A stretch of DNA of 64,000 bases from Polynucleobacter nymphae (lineage in GTDB: Bacteria; Pseudomonadota; Gammaproteobacteria; Burkholderiales; Burkholderiaceae): positions 1,426,001 through 1,490,000 of the forward strand of contig NZ_JACVPA010000001.1 in assembly GCF_018882155.1 (NCBI RefSeq), in the 5' to 3' direction. Position 1 is the first letter of the stretch. The number at the start of each line of letters is the position of its first letter. A program made the position numbers and the translations under genes. The notes under the pieces were generated by a model. The model saw only the letters and a list, made by a program, of their open reading frames with translations. It searched no databases and was not told the DNA's origin. Shown here one piece after another: positions 30,065 to 40,692 of the stretch.

Positions 30065-30493
30065 ATGAAAACTTTTTCTGCAAAATCCCATGAGGTAGTG
30101 CATGAATGGTTCGTGATTGACGCTACGGACAAAGTCCTCGGTCGTGTCGCCAGTGAAGTGGCACACCGTCTACGCGGCAAGCACAAGCCTGAATACACAC
30201 CACACGTTGATACCGGCGACTTTATTGTTGTCATCAATTCTTCTAAGCTGCGTGTCACAGGCACCAAAGGCTTGAATAAGATCTATTACCGTCACAGCGG
30301 ATACCCAGGTGGTATTAGCTCGACCAACTTCGACAAGATGCAAGATCGTTTTCCAGGTCGTGCTTTGGAGAAGGCTGTGAAGGGTATGTTGCCAAAAGGC
30401 CCACTAGGCTATGCCATGATTAAGAAATTAAAAGTCTATGGCGACGCCAATCATCCGCATGCGGCTCAACAGCCAAAAGCGTTAGAGATTTAA
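30065..30493 (+). CDS. rplM: 50S ribosomal protein L13
   Basis: Early-assembly protein of the large ribosomal subunit. The 142-residue length matches bacterial L13, with [19 protein letters not shown], the [16 protein letters not shown] segment and [19 protein letters not shown] as family signatures. The start has the usual MKTFSAK beginning. It is followed 9 nt later by rpsI in the universal L13-S9 operon. The long upstream region with a hairpin may allow autoregulation. Confidence 0.99.
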   Translation: MKTFSAKSHEVVHEWFVIDATDKVLGRVASEVAHRLRGKHKPEYTPHVDTGDFIVVINSSKLRVTGTKGLNKIYYRHSGYPGGISSTNFDKMQDRFPGRALEKAVKGMLPKGPLGYAMIKKLKVYGDANHPHAAQQPKALEI

Positions 30494-30502
30494 GGAAACC
30501 AA

Positions 30503-30904
30503 ATGGCTATTAATTACGGAAATTGGAATTACGGTACGGGTCGTCGCAAGAGTTCTGTTGCGCGCGTGTTTATTAAATCTGGCAAGGGCGAAATTATCGT
30601 TAACGGTAAGCCTATCGATACGTATTTTGCTCGTGAAACATCGCGCATGATCGCTCGTCAGCCTTTGGCTCTCACAGCCCACTTAACGACCTTTGACATC
30701 AAAGTAAACGTTTCTGGTGGCGGTGAAACTGGGCAAGCTGGTGCGGTGCGCCATGGTGTTACTCGTGCCTTGATTGACTATGACAATACCTTGAAACCAA
30801 CCCTGTCTAAAGCAGGTTTGGTGACTCGTGATGCTCGTGAAGTTGAGCGTAAGAAGGTTGGTCTGCACGGCGCGCGTCGTCGTAAGCAGTTCAGCAAGCG
30901 CTAA
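30503..30904 (+). CDS. rpsI: 30S ribosomal protein S9
   Basis: Small-subunit protein whose C-terminal tail reaches the P-site tRNA. The product has 133 residues; the usual 130 start around the [13 protein letters not shown] segment, with [28 protein letters not shown] and the basic end [10 protein letters not shown], whose terminal KR is functionally conserved. A ribosome binding site (taaggaaacc) precedes the ATG. The operon ends at a hairpin terminator 30 bp after the stop. Confidence 0.99.
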   Translation: MAINYGNWNYGTGRRKSSVARVFIKSGKGEIIVNGKPIDTYFARETSRMIARQPLALTAHLTTFDIKVNVSGGGETGQAGAVRHGVTRALIDYDNTLKPTLSKAGLVTRDAREVERKKVGLHGARRRKQFSKR

Positions 30905-30933
30905 TTTCTTTCGGTCAGTGAAGTTTTTCGAAA

Positions 30934-30956
30934 GGGTCGCGCAAGCGGCCCTTTTT
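30934..30956 (+). terminator. Intrinsic terminator of rplM-rpsI
   Basis: gggtcgc (30934-30940), loop gcaa, gcggccc (30945-30951) pair over seven positions with one G-U wobble, capped by a stable GNRA-type tetraloop and followed by five T. Clear Rho-independent terminator 30 bp after rpsI. Confidence 0.88.
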
Positions 30957-31024
30957 GTTTCTACAATTGAGGTATTGTGAAGTTTGTTTCAGAACTTCGC
31001 TTAGTTGGCATCTTGGAGAAAGAC

Positions 31025-32083
31025 ATGATTAAGGTTGGCATCGTTGGTGGCACAGGATATACCGGGGTGGAATTGTTGCGTTTGTTAGCGCAGCACCCTG
31101 AGGTAAAGATTGTTGCTATTACATCTCGGACTGAAGCTGGTACGCCAGTTGCTGAGATGTTCCCATCTTTGCGCGGTTATGTTGATCTTAAATTTACGAC
31201 CCCAGATGAAGCCAAACTTAATGAATGTGATGCAGTGTTCTTTGCAACCCCACATGGTGTTGCTATGGCACAAGCAAAAGAATTGCTTGCTAATAATGTC
31301 AAGATTTTGGATTTAGCTGCTGACTTCAGATTGAAGGATGTGAAAGAGTTCGCCAAGTGGTATGGCATGGAACATAGCTGCCCAGAGATTCTGGCAGAAG
31401 CGGTGTATGGTTTGCCAGAAATTAACCGTGAAGCTATTAAGAAAGCTCGTGTAGTAGGTTTAGCAGGTTGCTATCCAACCTCTATACAGCTTGGCCTTGC
31501 GCCATTACTCTCCCCCAAATCCATTGGTGGTAAGCAGTTAATTGATAGCACTCATATTATTTCTGACTCTAAGTCTGGTACTTCGGGTGCTGGACGTAAG
31601 GCTGAGATTAGCACCTTACTAGCTGAAGCAAGCGATAACTTTAAAGCTTATGGCGTTAAAGGCCATCGTCACCTTCCGGAGATTGTGCAGGGCTTAAAAG
31701 CCATTGCTGATCACGATCAAATTGGGCTGACATTTGTGCCGCACCTCACGCCAATGGTGAGGGGGATTCATTCGACCTTGTATGTACGTTTGACCGAAGC
31801 TGGCAAAGAGGTTGATTATCAAAAGCTGTATGAAAGCTTCTACAAAGATGAACCATTTGTGGATATCATGCCCTCGGGCAGTCATCCAGAGACTCGTTCT
31901 GTGCGGGGTAGCAATGGCATTCGAATTGCTATTCATCGTCCTGGCGGCGGCGATACCCTGGTCATTTTGGTGGTGGAAGACAATTTGGTGAAGGGTGCCT
32001 CTGGGCAAGGTGTTCAGTGTATGAACCTGATGTTTGGCCTGCCTGAGACGACTGGCCTCACCCAGATTGCGGTTTCCCCGTAA
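31025..32083 (+). CDS. argC: N-acetyl-gamma-glutamyl-phosphate reductase ArgC
   Basis: NADPH-dependent reductase of arginine synthesis, making N-acetylglutamate semialdehyde. The 352-residue product begins with the dinucleotide-binding [20 protein letters not shown] and has its catalytic cysteine in [14 protein letters not shown] (Cys149). The frame opens 16 codons earlier with a GTG-containing stretch unlike the family; the chosen ATG has a ribosome binding site (tggagaaag) at good spacing and puts the Rossmann strand at residue 3. Its position between rpsI and erpA is the common Burkholderiales order. Confidence 0.96.
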   Translation: MIKVGIVGGTGYTGVELLRLLAQHPEVKIVAITSRTEAGTPVAEMFPSLRGYVDLKFTTPDEAKLNECDAVFFATPHGVAMAQAKELLANNVKILDLAADFRLKDVKEFAKWYGMEHSCPEILAEAVYGLPEINREAIKKARVVGLAGCYPTSIQLGLAPLLSPKSIGGKQLIDSTHIISDSKSGTSGAGRKAEISTLLAEASDNFKAYGVKGHRHLPEIVQGLKAIADHDQIGLTFVPHLTPMVRGIHSTLYVRLTEAGKEVDYQKLYESFYKDEPFVDIMPSGSHPETRSVRGSNGIRIAIHRPGGGDTLVILVVEDNLVKGASGQGVQCMNLMFGLPETTGLTQIAVSP

Positions 32084-32085
32084 CT

Positions 32086-32115
32086 AAGGGGTACTTTTGT
32101 CCATTAATACCCCTT
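32086..32115 (+). repeat. Inverted repeat after argC
   Basis: aaggggta (32086-32093) and tacccctt (32108-32115) form an 8-bp perfect stem with a 14-nt loop, starting 3 bp after the argC stop. There is no T-run after it, so it is either a weak terminator or an mRNA 3'-end hairpin. Confidence 0.4.
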
Positions 32116-32176
32116 CAGCAAACTAAGCATTAAAAGCCTAGAATATAAGTATTGCCTTTTGAATTAGGAGTAAATC

Positions 32177-32551
32177 ATGACCCAATTAGCCACGCAACCC
32201 ACACAAGATTTAGCTGAGCCACCAACCCCATTGGTGTTTACGGATAGTGCTGCTGCAAAAGTAGCTGACCTGATTGCTGAAGAAGGCAACCCAGAATTGA
32301 AACTGCGTGTATTCGTTCAAGGCGGTGGGTGCTCTGGTTTTCAGTACGGTTTCACATTTGATGATGCTGTAAATGAAGATGACACACTCTTTGAAAAGAA
32401 TGGCGTTACTTTGTTAGTAGATTCAATGAGCTTCCAATATTTAGTTGGTGCTGAGATTGACTACAAAGAAGACATCAACGGTTCACAGTTTGTAATTAAG
32501 AATCCAAATGCAACGACTACTTGTGGTTGCGGATCTTCTTTCTCCGCTTAA
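32177..32551 (+). CDS. erpA: Iron-sulfur cluster insertion protein ErpA
   Basis: A-type carrier that delivers Fe-S clusters to target apoproteins. The 124-residue product has the three conserved cysteines of the family: [11 protein letters not shown] near residue 53 and the C-terminal [10 protein letters not shown] pair near residues 116-118. An N-terminal extension of about 20 Thr/Gln/Pro-rich residues precedes the core, common in Betaproteobacteria. A ribosome binding site (ttaggag) precedes the ATG. Convergent with anmK, with 26 bp and no obvious terminator between. ErpA could serve Fe-S proteins encoded nearby (MiaB, the 1279-residue oxidoreductase), but that is inference. Confidence 0.94.
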   Translation: MTQLATQPTQDLAEPPTPLVFTDSAAAKVADLIAEEGNPELKLRVFVQGGGCSGFQYGFTFDDAVNEDDTLFEKNGVTLLVDSMSFQYLVGAEIDYKEDINGSQFVIKNPNATTTCGCGSSFSA

Positions 32552-32577
32552 ATAAATAGAGAATTTAAGCAGCGCCC

Positions 32578-33705
32578 TTAAGCAGGGTAGTAAGCGCCTA
32601 AAATTCTAGGACCCTTCGCTCCCGTAACGGCTGGCAAATTTGCTGGCCGTTTCTCTTTATGAGCCCAAGCAAGCCATGCAAAGGCCAGACCTTCAACGAG
32701 TTGTGGGTCAATACCAGCAGCATCACTTGTAATAATTTCCAAAGGCTGTTGAAAGAGGTGCTGCGCTTTAACTTTAAGTAGGTTCATCAATGCATTATTT
32801 CTGGCGCCACCGCCACAGACAATGAGCTTCTGGGTTTGCGGGGCATGACTAACTAAAGCCTCTAATGCTGAATGCGCAGTTAAGTGCAGCAGCGTTGCTT
32901 GGACATCTTCGGCTTGATGATGATCTTTACCCATTTTTTCTTGCAACCAATTGAGATGAAAGTCATCTCTGCCTGTACTTTTCGGTGGTATTTTTATGAA
33001 AAAGGAATCTGACAACATCACCTTTAGAAGCGCTTCATTCACTTTGCCTTGTAGTGCCCAATTGCCACTTTCATCAAAGGTATTGCCTTGATGCTTTGCA
33101 ATCCAAGCATCCATCAATATATTGCCAGGGCCACAATCAAAACCTGTAACTGCACCACTTGTGGGTAATAGCGTGAGGTTAGCAATGCCGCCAATATTGA
33201 GAATCGCTAAATTTTCAGAGGAAGTAAATTGTTGCGCATGAAAAGCGGGTACTAAAGGAGCCCCATGTCCGCCAGCCGCTAGATCGCGACTTCTAAAATC
33301 AGCAACGACATCGATACCTGTCTTTTCTGCCAAGAGGGCAGGATTAAGTGTTTGGTGGGAATAGGCCATATCACCAAGGTGTGGTTGATGACGAATAGTC
33401 TGACCATGGGCACCGATAGCAGTAATGTCAGATGGTTTTAAATTCTCTTTTTTGAGTAATTGGCTCACTACCTCAGCATAGGCTAGAGCTAAGGCAATTC
33501 CAGCCTGCCTTTCTCGGTGAAGCTCATTTGCCCCAGGGGTTTGTAAGTCAAATAGCGTTTGACGTAGTTCTGGCGAGAAAGGGGCACTCACAGCCGCTTG
33601 GGCACTCGTTTCGCCATTGGGTCCGATCTTGGCCAAAACAGCATCAATCCCATCTAGGCTGGTGCCAGACATGAGGCCAATATAGAGGGAGTGCGGTTTG
33701 TTCAT
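32578..33705 (-). CDS. anmK: Anhydro-N-acetylmuramic acid kinase AnmK
   Basis: Cleaves and phosphorylates 1,6-anhydro-MurNAc from recycled peptidoglycan to MurNAc-6-phosphate. The 375-residue product begins [20 protein letters not shown], the family's N-terminal ATP-binding signature, and contains [26 protein letters not shown] and [14 protein letters not shown]. The frame is open 46 codons upstream, but that extension overlaps tyrS on the other strand and lacks family features. It is divergent from tyrS (73 bp). With AmgK and MurU encoded elsewhere in this window it fits a MurNAc recycling route. Confidence 0.95.
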   Translation of the reverse strand: MNKPHSLYIGLMSGTSLDGIDAVLAKIGPNGETSAQAAVSAPFSPELRQTLFDLQTPGANELHRERQAGIALALAYAEVVSQLLKKENLKPSDITAIGAHGQTIRHQPHLGDMAYSHQTLNPALLAEKTGIDVVADFRSRDLAAGGHGAPLVPAFHAQQFTSSENLAILNIGGIANLTLLPTSGAVTGFDCGPGNILMDAWIAKHQGNTFDESGNWALQGKVNEALLKVMLSDSFFIKIPPKSTGRDDFHLNWLQEKMGKDHHQAEDVQATLLHLTAHSALEALVSHAPQTQKLIVCGGGARNNALMNLLKVKAQHLFQQPLEIITSDAAGIDPQLVEGLAFAWLAWAHKEKRPANLPAVTGAKGPRILGAYYPA

Positions 33706-33778
33706 CTGGTTCTCAGGAATGCGACAATTATGCTTAACAATTGAAATACTCAATAACTGTATCAGTAACCGAATCGGT

Positions 33779-35011
33779 ATGACGGCCAAACCAGAACAAA
33801 AATATCCATTGACCCCTGAAGTCTTTGCAGCGCTTGAAGTCACTAAACGCGGTTGTGATGAGCTATTGGTTGAGGCGGATTGGGTTCAAAAATTAGCCCG
33901 CAGCCAAGCTACCAAGACTCCTTTGCGTATTAAATTGGGTTTAGACCCTACTGCACCCGATATTCATCTGGGACATACCGTTGTTCTGAACAAATTGCGG
34001 CAGTTGCAAGATTTAGGGCATACCGTAATTTTCTTGATTGGTGACTTCACCAGCATGATTGGTGATCCATCTGGTCGCAATGCTACACGTCCGCCATTGA
34101 CCGCAGAAGAGATCGCTGTGAATGCAGAGACCTACTATCGTCAAGCAAGTATGGTGCTAGATCCTGCTAAAACAGAAGTGCGCTACAACAGTGAGTGGTG
34201 TGATCCATTGGGTGCACGAGGGATGATTCAACTTGCTGCGAAACATACTGTTGCCAGAATGCTCGAGCGTGATGACTTTACGAAGCGCTATCGTAATGGT
34301 GTACCAATCTCCATTCATGAATTTTTATACCCCCTTATGCAGGGTTATGACTCTGTAGCTTTGAAGAGTGACTTAGAGCTTGGTGGCACGGATCAAAAAT
34401 TCAATCTTTTAGTTGGACGTGAACTCCAGCGTGAATATGGCCAAGAGCCTCAATGTATTTTGACTATGCCTTTGTTGGTTGGTTTAGATGGTGTTGAGAA
34501 AATGAGTAAGTCCAAGGGAAATTACATTGGCATTAGCGAGCCTGCTGGCGAGATGTTTGGAAAGCTCCTAAGCATCTCTGATGACTTGATGTGGGATTAC
34601 TTTACTTTATTGTCATTCCGCCCAATGTCCGAAATTGATTTGATGAAACAAGAAGTTGCTGCTGGGCGCAATCCAAAAGACTGCAAAGTGCTTCTCGCAC
34701 AAGAAATCGTGGCACGCTTTCATTCGCAAGCTGCTGCTGAAAAAGCCTTAGAAGACTTTAATCATCGGGCCAAGGGTGGCGTACCCGATGAGATTCCAGA
34801 GGTCAATCTTTCTGGCGCCCCGATGGTGATCGCCAACCTCCTAAAGGCTGCAGGACTAGCCCCATCTACATCAGAAGCCAACCGCAACATCGAGCAAAAC
34901 GGTGTGAAGATTAATGGTGAAACTATTGCTGATAAACAGGCAAAGATTGAGGCTGGAACGTATGTTGTGCAAGTAGGCAAGCGCAAGTTTGCGAAAGTAA
35001 TACTTACTTAA
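33779..35011 (+). CDS. tyrS: Tyrosyl-tRNA synthetase (TyrZ-like type)
   Basis: Class I synthetase charging tRNA-Tyr. The 410-residue product has the HIGH-type motif [13 protein letters not shown] (about residues 60-72), the tyrosine-binding segment [18 protein letters not shown], a KMSKS motif in [14 protein letters not shown], and a C-terminal S4 RNA-binding domain (about 345-410). The HLGHT and KMSKS forms point to the second bacterial TyrRS type seen in Pseudomonas TyrZ rather than E. coli TyrS. The start was placed at [14 protein letters not shown]; the frame runs 27 codons further upstream without family resemblance. Confidence 0.96.
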   Translation: MTAKPEQKYPLTPEVFAALEVTKRGCDELLVEADWVQKLARSQATKTPLRIKLGLDPTAPDIHLGHTVVLNKLRQLQDLGHTVIFLIGDFTSMIGDPSGRNATRPPLTAEEIAVNAETYYRQASMVLDPAKTEVRYNSEWCDPLGARGMIQLAAKHTVARMLERDDFTKRYRNGVPISIHEFLYPLMQGYDSVALKSDLELGGTDQKFNLLVGRELQREYGQEPQCILTMPLLVGLDGVEKMSKSKGNYIGISEPAGEMFGKLLSISDDLMWDYFTLLSFRPMSEIDLMKQEVAAGRNPKDCKVLLAQEIVARFHSQAAAEKALEDFNHRAKGGVPDEIPEVNLSGAPMVIANLLKAAGLAPSTSEANRNIEQNGVKINGETIADKQAKIEAGTYVVQVGKRKFAKVILT

Positions 35012-35023
35012 AGCACAGCTGAT

Positions 35024-35398
35024 ATGAGCGATAAAAAAAGTATTGAAATAGAGGCCGAAAATTTAGAGCGACTTTCAGTAAAGTTGATTCAAGATAAAAA
35101 CTGGGAAGCTTTAGAAAAAATGCTTGCCCCGGGTTGCCAGTTTGTCAGTTCCCAAGGCTCATGTGATAAAGAAAGCGCCATGCGCCTCATGAAAGAAATG
35201 CACCTTGGACCAGTTCAGTTTAAGGATTTCAAGGTAACGCAGGCCGATGACAATCTGATAGTAAGTTTTTGGATTGCGGCTTTAGAGTATCGCGATGGCA
35301 AAGAGTTATCACCAGAGTTTTCCCCGCGCCTGAGTGTTTGGAAAAAACTCGATACCCAGTGGAAATGTATTGCCTACGCTGATCTGATTGCTAGCTAA
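35024..35398 (+). CDS. NTF2-like (DUF4440/SnoaL-type) protein
   Basis: Cytoplasmic 124-residue protein with no signal peptide. The pattern of an N-terminal helix with LIQDKNWEALEKMLAPGCQF, a middle LGPVQFKDFKVTQADDNLIV and a final WKKLDTQWKCIAYADL strand fits the NTF2-like cone fold of DUF4440/SnoaL-type proteins. Members include small-molecule enzymes and binding proteins; no active-site residues can be assigned here. It follows tyrS by 12 nt and is convergent with ruvB, with one base between stops. No role can be given. Confidence 0.75.
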   Translation: MSDKKSIEIEAENLERLSVKLIQDKNWEALEKMLAPGCQFVSSQGSCDKESAMRLMKEMHLGPVQFKDFKVTQADDNLIVSFWIAALEYRDGKELSPEFSPRLSVWKKLDTQWKCIAYADLIAS

Positions 35399-35399
35399 T

Positions 35400-36470
35400 T
35401 TATAAGTCTAAGTTGTTATTGCCGCTTGGTGGCGTCAAACCAAAATGCTCATAGGCTTGACGGGTTGCTATGCGGCCTCTTGAGGTTCTTTGTAAGTAAC
35501 CCTGTTGAATGAGGTAAGGCTCTATGACATCCTCAATGGTGTCTCGTTCTTCGCCAATGGCAGCAGCCAAGTTATCAATTCCAACCGGGCCACCACCAAA
35601 TTTGTGCAAGATGGCTTCAAGCAATTTTCTATCCATCACATCAAAGCCACTTGGATCCACATCTAACATCTTCAATGCGGCATCAGCCATGGCTTTGGTA
35701 ATCGTGCCAGTGCCTTTCACTTCTGCATAGTCACGTACACGACGTAATAAGCGGTTTGCAATCCGCGGGGTGCCACGTGCACGCTTTGCAATTTCTACTG
35801 AGCCTTCAGGATCAATATCTGCTTTTAATAGACTTGCCGAGCGATTGATAATTTTGGTGAGCTCTTCAGTGGTGTAGAACTCCAGTCTTGCCACAATACC
35901 AAAGCGGTCACGCAATGGATTAGTCAGCATGCCAGCACGCGTTGTTGCGCCAATTAGAGTAAATGGTTTGAGGTCAATCTTGACACTGCGGGCTGCAGGC
36001 CCTTCACCAATCATGATGTCAAGACTGTAGTCCTCTAAGGCAGGATAGAGAATTTCTTCTACAACTGGAGAAAGGCGATGGATCTCATCAATGAAGAGCA
36101 CATCATTAGTCTCTAAATTAGTCAGTAATGCAGCGAGGTCACCGGGCCTATCAAGAACAGGACCGCTAGTTTGACGTAAGTTCACACCAAGCTCTCGCGC
36201 AATAATGTGCGCCAGCGTAGTCTTTCCAAGTCCAGGAGGCCCAAAAAGCAGAACATGATCTAGCGCTTCTTGGCGAGCTCTGGTGGCGCTGATGAATATC
36301 TCTAGTTGTGCCCTTGCCTTCGTTTGACCAACATACTCATCGAGCTGTTTAGGGCGAAGTGCTCTTTCAAAGATGGCTTCAGAATTACCTGCTCCACCAC
36401 TCACAATACGGTCATTACCTTCCGGTAAATCTTCAGGAATAGCGCTTAGGTCGTCGGTATGAATTGCCAT
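35400..36470 (-). CDS. ruvB: Holliday junction branch migration ATPase RuvB
   Basis: Hexameric AAA+ motor that drives branch migration of Holliday junctions with RuvA. The 356-residue product has Walker A GPPGLGKT (residues 77-84), Walker [11 protein letters not shown], sensor 1 [11 protein letters not shown] and the arginine finger region [11 protein letters not shown], followed by the winged-helix C-terminal domain ending in [14 protein letters not shown]. It is the last gene of the ruvC-ruvA-ruvB run, 27 nt after ruvA. No LexA-type box lies in the short gaps of this run. Confidence 0.98.
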   Translation of the reverse strand: MAIHTDDLSAIPEDLPEGNDRIVSGGAGNSEAIFERALRPKQLDEYVGQTKARAQLEIFISATRARQEALDHVLLFGPPGLGKTTLAHIIARELGVNLRQTSGPVLDRPGDLAALLTNLETNDVLFIDEIHRLSPVVEEILYPALEDYSLDIMIGEGPAARSVKIDLKPFTLIGATTRAGMLTNPLRDRFGIVARLEFYTTEELTKIINRSASLLKADIDPEGSVEIAKRARGTPRIANRLLRRVRDYAEVKGTGTITKAMADAALKMLDVDPSGFDVMDRKLLEAILHKFGGGPVGIDNLAAAIGEERDTIEDVIEPYLIQQGYLQRTSRGRIATRQAYEHFGLTPPSGNNNLDL

Positions 36471-36497
36471 ACTGCAAGTGTAGTGGTGTTTATCTAC

Positions 36498-37082
36498 TTA
36501 GGGCTTAGATAGATACTTCAAGCCCATTCGTATGCCATCAGAGACCGAGGTGTCTGGAGGGATTTGTTTGAGTGCCAAGAGTGCCTCTTTTTCTGAATAG
36601 CCTAGAGCCAAGAGTGCTTGTAATACCTCACTACTGGCTTCAATAGCTTGAGGCTTGCCCCCGGCAGTAATACCAAGATCCGGGGCTAACTTCCCTTTAA
36701 GCTCTAGACAGAGACGCTCAGCAGTTTTCTTACCAATGCCAGGAACTTGGGTCAGGCGACTCGCTTCCTGCAGGGCAATCGCTTGAGCTAGTTCGTTCAC
36801 ACTCATGCCGGATAGAACGGCTAACGCTGTTCGAGAGCCAACACCACTGATCTTAATCAGTTGCCTAAATGCTTCGCGCTCAGTCTCAGTAGCGAAGCCA
36901 AAAAGCTGTTGCGCATCCTCGCGCACTTGGAAGTGGGTGAGGAGAGTAATTTTTTCACCTGCTTGGGGTAGTTGGTATAAGGTACTCATTGGAACATCCA
37001 CCTCATATCCAATGCCTTGGCAATCAACCAAGAGCCTTGGAGGGTGAACTGAAACGAGGATTCCTTGAATGCGACCAATCAT
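36498..37082 (-). CDS. ruvA: Holliday junction DNA helicase subunit RuvA
   Basis: Tetrameric junction-binding protein that holds the four DNA arms and loads RuvB. The 194-residue product has the N-terminal OB fold ([20 protein letters not shown]), two helix-hairpin-helix motifs ([13 protein letters not shown] near residue 79 and [16 protein letters not shown] near 114), and the C-terminal domain III that contacts RuvB ([16 protein letters not shown]). It lies 29 nt after ruvC. Ordinary in all respects. Confidence 0.98.
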   Translation of the reverse strand: MIGRIQGILVSVHPPRLLVDCQGIGYEVDVPMSTLYQLPQAGEKITLLTHFQVREDAQQLFGFATETEREAFRQLIKISGVGSRTALAVLSGMSVNELAQAIALQEASRLTQVPGIGKKTAERLCLELKGKLAPDLGITAGGKPQAIEASSEVLQALLALGYSEKEALLALKQIPPDTSVSDGIRMGLKYLSKP

Positions 37083-37111
37083 ATAAAGATCTTAACCTGT
37101 GATGTGTATTT

Positions 37112-37630
37112 TTACTTGCTACGTTTCTTGGGAGCCAATGCTGCAGTGATAGCTTTCGGAACTTGTACATGATGAGCGGCGCAGATAGCGACACCTAAAG
37201 CATCTGAGGCATCTGGCCCTGGGGCGCGATTCAGTTTTAGTAAGCGTTTAACCATTTCTTGCACTTGGGGCTTGGCAGCGCGGCCCGTACCCACAATGGC
37301 TTGCTTCACCCTTAAAGCACTATATTCGGCAACCGGTAGTTTTGCAGATACTAGTGCAGCAATCACCGCACCCCTAGCTTGACCGAGCATTAAGGTTGAG
37401 CGTGGATTGACATTCAAGAACACTTCTTCAATCGCAGCAGACTCTGGTTTGTAGGTATCTAGTACTTCCTTTACGCCGGCATAGAGGGCGCCCAAGCGCT
37501 CTGGTAAACCTTTAGCTGGATCTCCACTCTCAATTGTCCCAGAGGCGACGTAAGTGAGTTTTTGGCCATCAACATCAATGACACCAAAGCCAGTAGTACG
37601 TAAACCTGGGTCGATTCCAATCCAGCGCAT
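37112..37630 (-). CDS. ruvC: Crossover junction endodeoxyribonuclease RuvC
   Basis: Resolves Holliday junctions by symmetric nicking. The 172-residue product shows the RNase H-like acidic residues: Asp7 in [11 protein letters not shown], a glutamate in [15 protein letters not shown], and the C-terminal [15 protein letters not shown] pair of aspartates. The tail is lysine- and arginine-rich (APKKRSK). It follows purH by 35 nt and starts the ruv genes of the operon. Confidence 0.98.
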   Translation of the reverse strand: MRWIGIDPGLRTTGFGVIDVDGQKLTYVASGTIESGDPAKGLPERLGALYAGVKEVLDTYKPESAAIEEVFLNVNPRSTLMLGQARGAVIAALVSAKLPVAEYSALRVKQAIVGTGRAAKPQVQEMVKRLLKLNRAPGPDASDALGVAICAAHHVQVPKAITAALAPKKRSK

Positions 37631-37665
37631 GGGAGCTTAATATTTCCTAATCTTTTTTCTGTTGC

Positions 37666-39246
37666 TTAGTGACGGAAGTGACGCGTGCCAGTAAAGACCA
37701 TTGCAATACCATGTTCATTAGCTGCTGCGATGATTTCTTCATCACGCATGCTGCCGCCGGGTTGAATTGCACAGCTTGCACCACCATTGACGACAACATC
37801 TAAGCCATCACGAAATGGGAAGAAGGCATCACTTGCAACTGCTGAGCCCTTCAGGCTTAAGCCAGCATTTTCAGCTTTAATGCTAGCCATACGGGCAGAG
37901 TCGACTCGACTCATTTGGCCAGCACCAATACCTAAGGTCATACCATTAGCACAATATACGATCGCATTGGATTTCACAAACTTGGCAACACGCCAAGCGA
38001 ACATCATATCGTTCATTTCGCCAGGAGTAGGCTGTCTTTGACTCACAACACGAATCTCGTTTTGGAGAACATTCTTCGCATCGGGTGACTGCACAAGCAA
38101 GCCACCACCAACACGTTTGAAATCAAAAGCATTAAACGCGGTACCTAATGGGATCTCCAAAAGGCGCACATTTTGTTTTGTCGCAAAAATGGCTTTTGCT
38201 TCGTCACTAAAGCTAGGAGCAATTAATACTTCCACGAATTGTTTGGAGATCTCTTGGGCAGCAACGCCATCGCACGGTACATTGAAGGCAATGATGCCGC
38301 CAAAGGCTGAACTTGGATCGGTTTTGAAAGCCTTCTGGTACGCTTCCAGCGGATTGGCGCCAACAGCTACACCACAAGGGTTAGCATGCTTGATGATGAC
38401 GCAGGCTGCAGCTCCACCAGTATTGCCAGTAAAACTCTTAACGCATTCCCAAGCAGAGTCAGCATCAGCAATGTTGTTATAGGAGAGCTCTTTACCTTGC
38501 AGTTGTTTGTAATTAGCGAGTGCACCATCTACTGGGCAGATGTCTTTGTAGAATGCTGCAGATTGATGTGGATTCTCACCATAACGCATCTCTTGGACTT
38601 TTTCAAAGGCAAGGTGCAGAGTCTCTGGATAAACAGAGCGGGTTTTGTGATCCAAGTCATTACCTAATGCAGAGAGATAGTTGGCGATTGCACCATCGTA
38701 TTGCGCAGTATGTGCAAAAACTTTTTTAGCTAAAGCTAAGTTGGTTTTGTATGAAACAGTATTTTTATTGGCTTTCATTTCCGCCAATACTGGCCCGTAA
38801 TCATCAGGAGAGATTAACACGGTTACATCTTGATGATTTTTGGCAGCAGCACGCAACATGGCTGGGCCACCGATGTCAATGTTCTCCACCGCATCTTCAA
38901 ATGAACATTTTTCCTTGGCAACCGTTTCATTAAAAGGGTAAAGATTGATTACCAACATATCGATCGTATCGATGCCATGCTCTTTAAGCGCTGCCATATG
39001 TTCAGGGAAGTCTCTGCGCGCCAATAATCCACCATGAACCATCGGGTGAAGTGTCTTCACTCGTCCATCTAACATCTCAGGAAACTTAGTCAAAGAAGAA
39101 ACTTCTACTACAGGCAGATTATTTTCAGCCAAAAGTTTTGCGGTGCCGCCGGTAGAAATTAACTGAATGCCTTGCTCATGAAGGGCTTTAGCAAACGACA
39201 CAATGCCATTTTTATCGGAGACGGAGAGTAGGGCTGTACGGATCAT
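37666..39246 (-). CDS. purH: Bifunctional AICAR transformylase/IMP cyclohydrolase PurH
   Basis: Catalyses the last two steps to IMP. The 526-residue product has the N-terminal MGS-like cyclohydrolase domain (about 1-150, [20 protein letters not shown] and the [14 protein letters not shown] loop) and the C-terminal AICAR formyltransferase domain with [17 protein letters not shown] and [16 protein letters not shown], whose Lys-His pair is catalytic. It lies 8 nt downstream of fis, in the dusB-fis-purH-ruvC order of Betaproteobacteria. Full length and intact. Confidence 0.98.
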   Translation of the reverse strand: MIRTALLSVSDKNGIVSFAKALHEQGIQLISTGGTAKLLAENNLPVVEVSSLTKFPEMLDGRVKTLHPMVHGGLLARRDFPEHMAALKEHGIDTIDMLVINLYPFNETVAKEKCSFEDAVENIDIGGPAMLRAAAKNHQDVTVLISPDDYGPVLAEMKANKNTVSYKTNLALAKKVFAHTAQYDGAIANYLSALGNDLDHKTRSVYPETLHLAFEKVQEMRYGENPHQSAAFYKDICPVDGALANYKQLQGKELSYNNIADADSAWECVKSFTGNTGGAAACVIIKHANPCGVAVGANPLEAYQKAFKTDPSSAFGGIIAFNVPCDGVAAQEISKQFVEVLIAPSFSDEAKAIFATKQNVRLLEIPLGTAFNAFDFKRVGGGLLVQSPDAKNVLQNEIRVVSQRQPTPGEMNDMMFAWRVAKFVKSNAIVYCANGMTLGIGAGQMSRVDSARMASIKAENAGLSLKGSAVASDAFFPFRDGLDVVVNGGASCAIQPGGSMRDEEIIAAANEHGIAMVFTGTRHFRH

Positions 39247-39254
39247 AGTTTTAC

Positions 39255-39494
39255 TTATTTAAGTAGTTTGTGTTCTACGAGTTTTTTGTGCAAGGTATTG
39301 CGATTAATGCCGAGATATTGAGCCGCCAAAGATTGATTCTGCTTGGCATGTTGCATGACCAGCTCCAGCATGGGTTTCTCAACCACAGCCAATACCATTT
39401 GGTAGATATCTGTCGGAGGTGTGCCTTTGAGGTCATTTAGGTAACCTTGCAATTGTGTTTCAATGCATTCAGTAATAGGGTGCTTATTAGTCAT
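39255..39494 (-). CDS. fis: Fis family nucleoid-associated DNA-binding protein
   Basis: Homodimeric DNA-bending protein influencing nucleoid structure and stable RNA transcription. The 79-residue product lacks the ~20-residue beta-hairpin arm region present in the 98-residue E. coli Fis, as is usual in Betaproteobacteria, and keeps the C-terminal helix-turn-helix: [20 protein letters not shown] followed by [11 protein letters not shown]. The related NtrC C-terminal domain has the same fold, but this stand-alone frame beside dusB fixes it as fis. The 39-nt gap after dusB and 8-nt gap before purH suggest one operon. Confidence 0.94.
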   Translation of the reverse strand: MTNKHPITECIETQLQGYLNDLKGTPPTDIYQMVLAVVEKPMLELVMQHAKQNQSLAAQYLGINRNTLHKKLVEHKLLK

Positions 39495-39533
39495 AAATGT
39501 TCAAATTTAAAAAACAAAATAATTAAGATGCAA

Positions 39534-40550
39534 CTAAGCTGCTTCTAAGAAAAGTAAACGGTCTGAATGAGATTTCATCTCATCAAAATAATCATTGACC
39601 ATTTGTAATTGAGTTTTGCAATCATCGGCAGTATTCATGCGTTGACGAAATGCATGCGAATCACGTAAACCCTTGCAATACCAGCCAATATGTTTGCGGG
39701 CTGTACGTAGGCCAATGTATTCACCATAAAACTCGAAGTGGTCAAGAAGGTGAGCATTCATGATGGCCTGAATCTCATTGATTTCAGGGGTGGGTAACTT
39801 ACCACCAGTTTCCAGGTAGTGATTAATTTCTCGGAATATCCATGGGCGTCCTTGAGCAGCGCGACCAATCATGATGGCATCAGCACTAGTAATTTTTAGT
39901 ATGGCTTTTGCTTTTTCTGGGCTGTTGATATCACCATTGGCAACTACTGGTATACGCACACTATTTTTTACGGCAGTAATCGTTTCATATTCAGCTTCGC
40001 CGTGATATAGATCAGCTTTAGTGCGGCCATGAACGGTAAGCATGGAGATGCCAGAGTTTTCTGCAAGATGTGCAATTTCGATTGCATTCTTATGTTCTCG
40101 ATCCCAACCCGTCCGAATTTTCAATGTCACTGGAACAGCATCAGGACCAACCCCTACAGCCTGTACTACCGCCTCGAGAATGCGTTGGACGAGAGGTTCA
40201 TCGCGTAACAGAGCTGATCCTGCAGCGACGTTACACACTTTTTTCGCTGGGCAGCCCATATTGATATCAATAATTTGCGCACCGTGGTCTACATTCATTT
40301 TTGCCGCTGCAGCCATCGTGACAGGATCTGCACCTGCAATTTGCACAGCGATCGGTTTAAATTCACCAACATGGTTGGCGCGACGTTGAGTCTTTTCGCT
40401 ATTCCAAAGCAAGGCATTGGAGGCCACCATTTCTGAGACGGCATAGCCAGCACCTAATTTCTTGCAAAGTTGCCTAAATGGACGGTCAGTAACTCCAGCC
40501 ATAGGAGCCACAAATAGTCTATTTGCAAGGAGGTGAGGACCGATCTTCAT
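39534..40550 (-). CDS. dusB: tRNA-dihydrouridine synthase DusB
   Basis: FMN enzyme reducing a D-loop uridine of tRNA (U17 in E. coli). The 338-residue product is a TIM barrel beginning PHLLANRLFVAPMAGVTDRP, with the catalytic cysteine in INMGCPAKKVCNVAAGSALL (second cysteine), TLKIRTGWD, VHGRTKADLYHG and the phosphate-binding DAIMIGRAAQGRPW. It heads the dusB-fis-purH-ruvCAB operon. The 142-bp upstream gap contains two small hairpins (40618-40634 and 40650-40664) but no convincing terminator for ubiH. Confidence 0.96.
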   Translation of the reverse strand: MKIGPHLLANRLFVAPMAGVTDRPFRQLCKKLGAGYAVSEMVASNALLWNSEKTQRRANHVGEFKPIAVQIAGADPVTMAAAAKMNVDHGAQIIDINMGCPAKKVCNVAAGSALLRDEPLVQRILEAVVQAVGVGPDAVPVTLKIRTGWDREHKNAIEIAHLAENSGISMLTVHGRTKADLYHGEAEYETITAVKNSVRIPVVANGDINSPEKAKAILKITSADAIMIGRAAQGRPWIFREINHYLETGGKLPTPEINEIQAIMNAHLLDHFEFYGEYIGLRTARKHIGWYCKGLRDSHAFRQRMNTADDCKTQLQMVNDYFDEMKSHSDRLLFLEAA

Positions 40551-40692
40551 TTGTTTTGCTTGGTGTAGTCAGAGTCTTGCGGGAAGCATGACACTTTAGC
40601 ACAAAGAGATCTAAATATGCCTATTTTTTAGGCAGATTATTTACTTCAACCCAAATTACTTGGGCATCAATTGAGGGACTTATTAGAGACCC

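Noticed and set aside
33706..33843. 46-codon extension of AnmK, overlapping tyrS on the other strand
   Set aside because: The family's ATP-binding signature starts at residue 9 from the ATG at 33705; the upstream stretch reads as antisense to tyrS.
40618..40664. Two small hairpins between ubiH and dusB
   Set aside because: Stems are only 5-6 bp and lack a T-run in the direction needed; not supported as terminators or regulatory sites.
40551..40692. 142-bp gap before dusB as a possible small gene
   Set aside because: No frame with a start codon and ribosome binding site of useful length on either strand.
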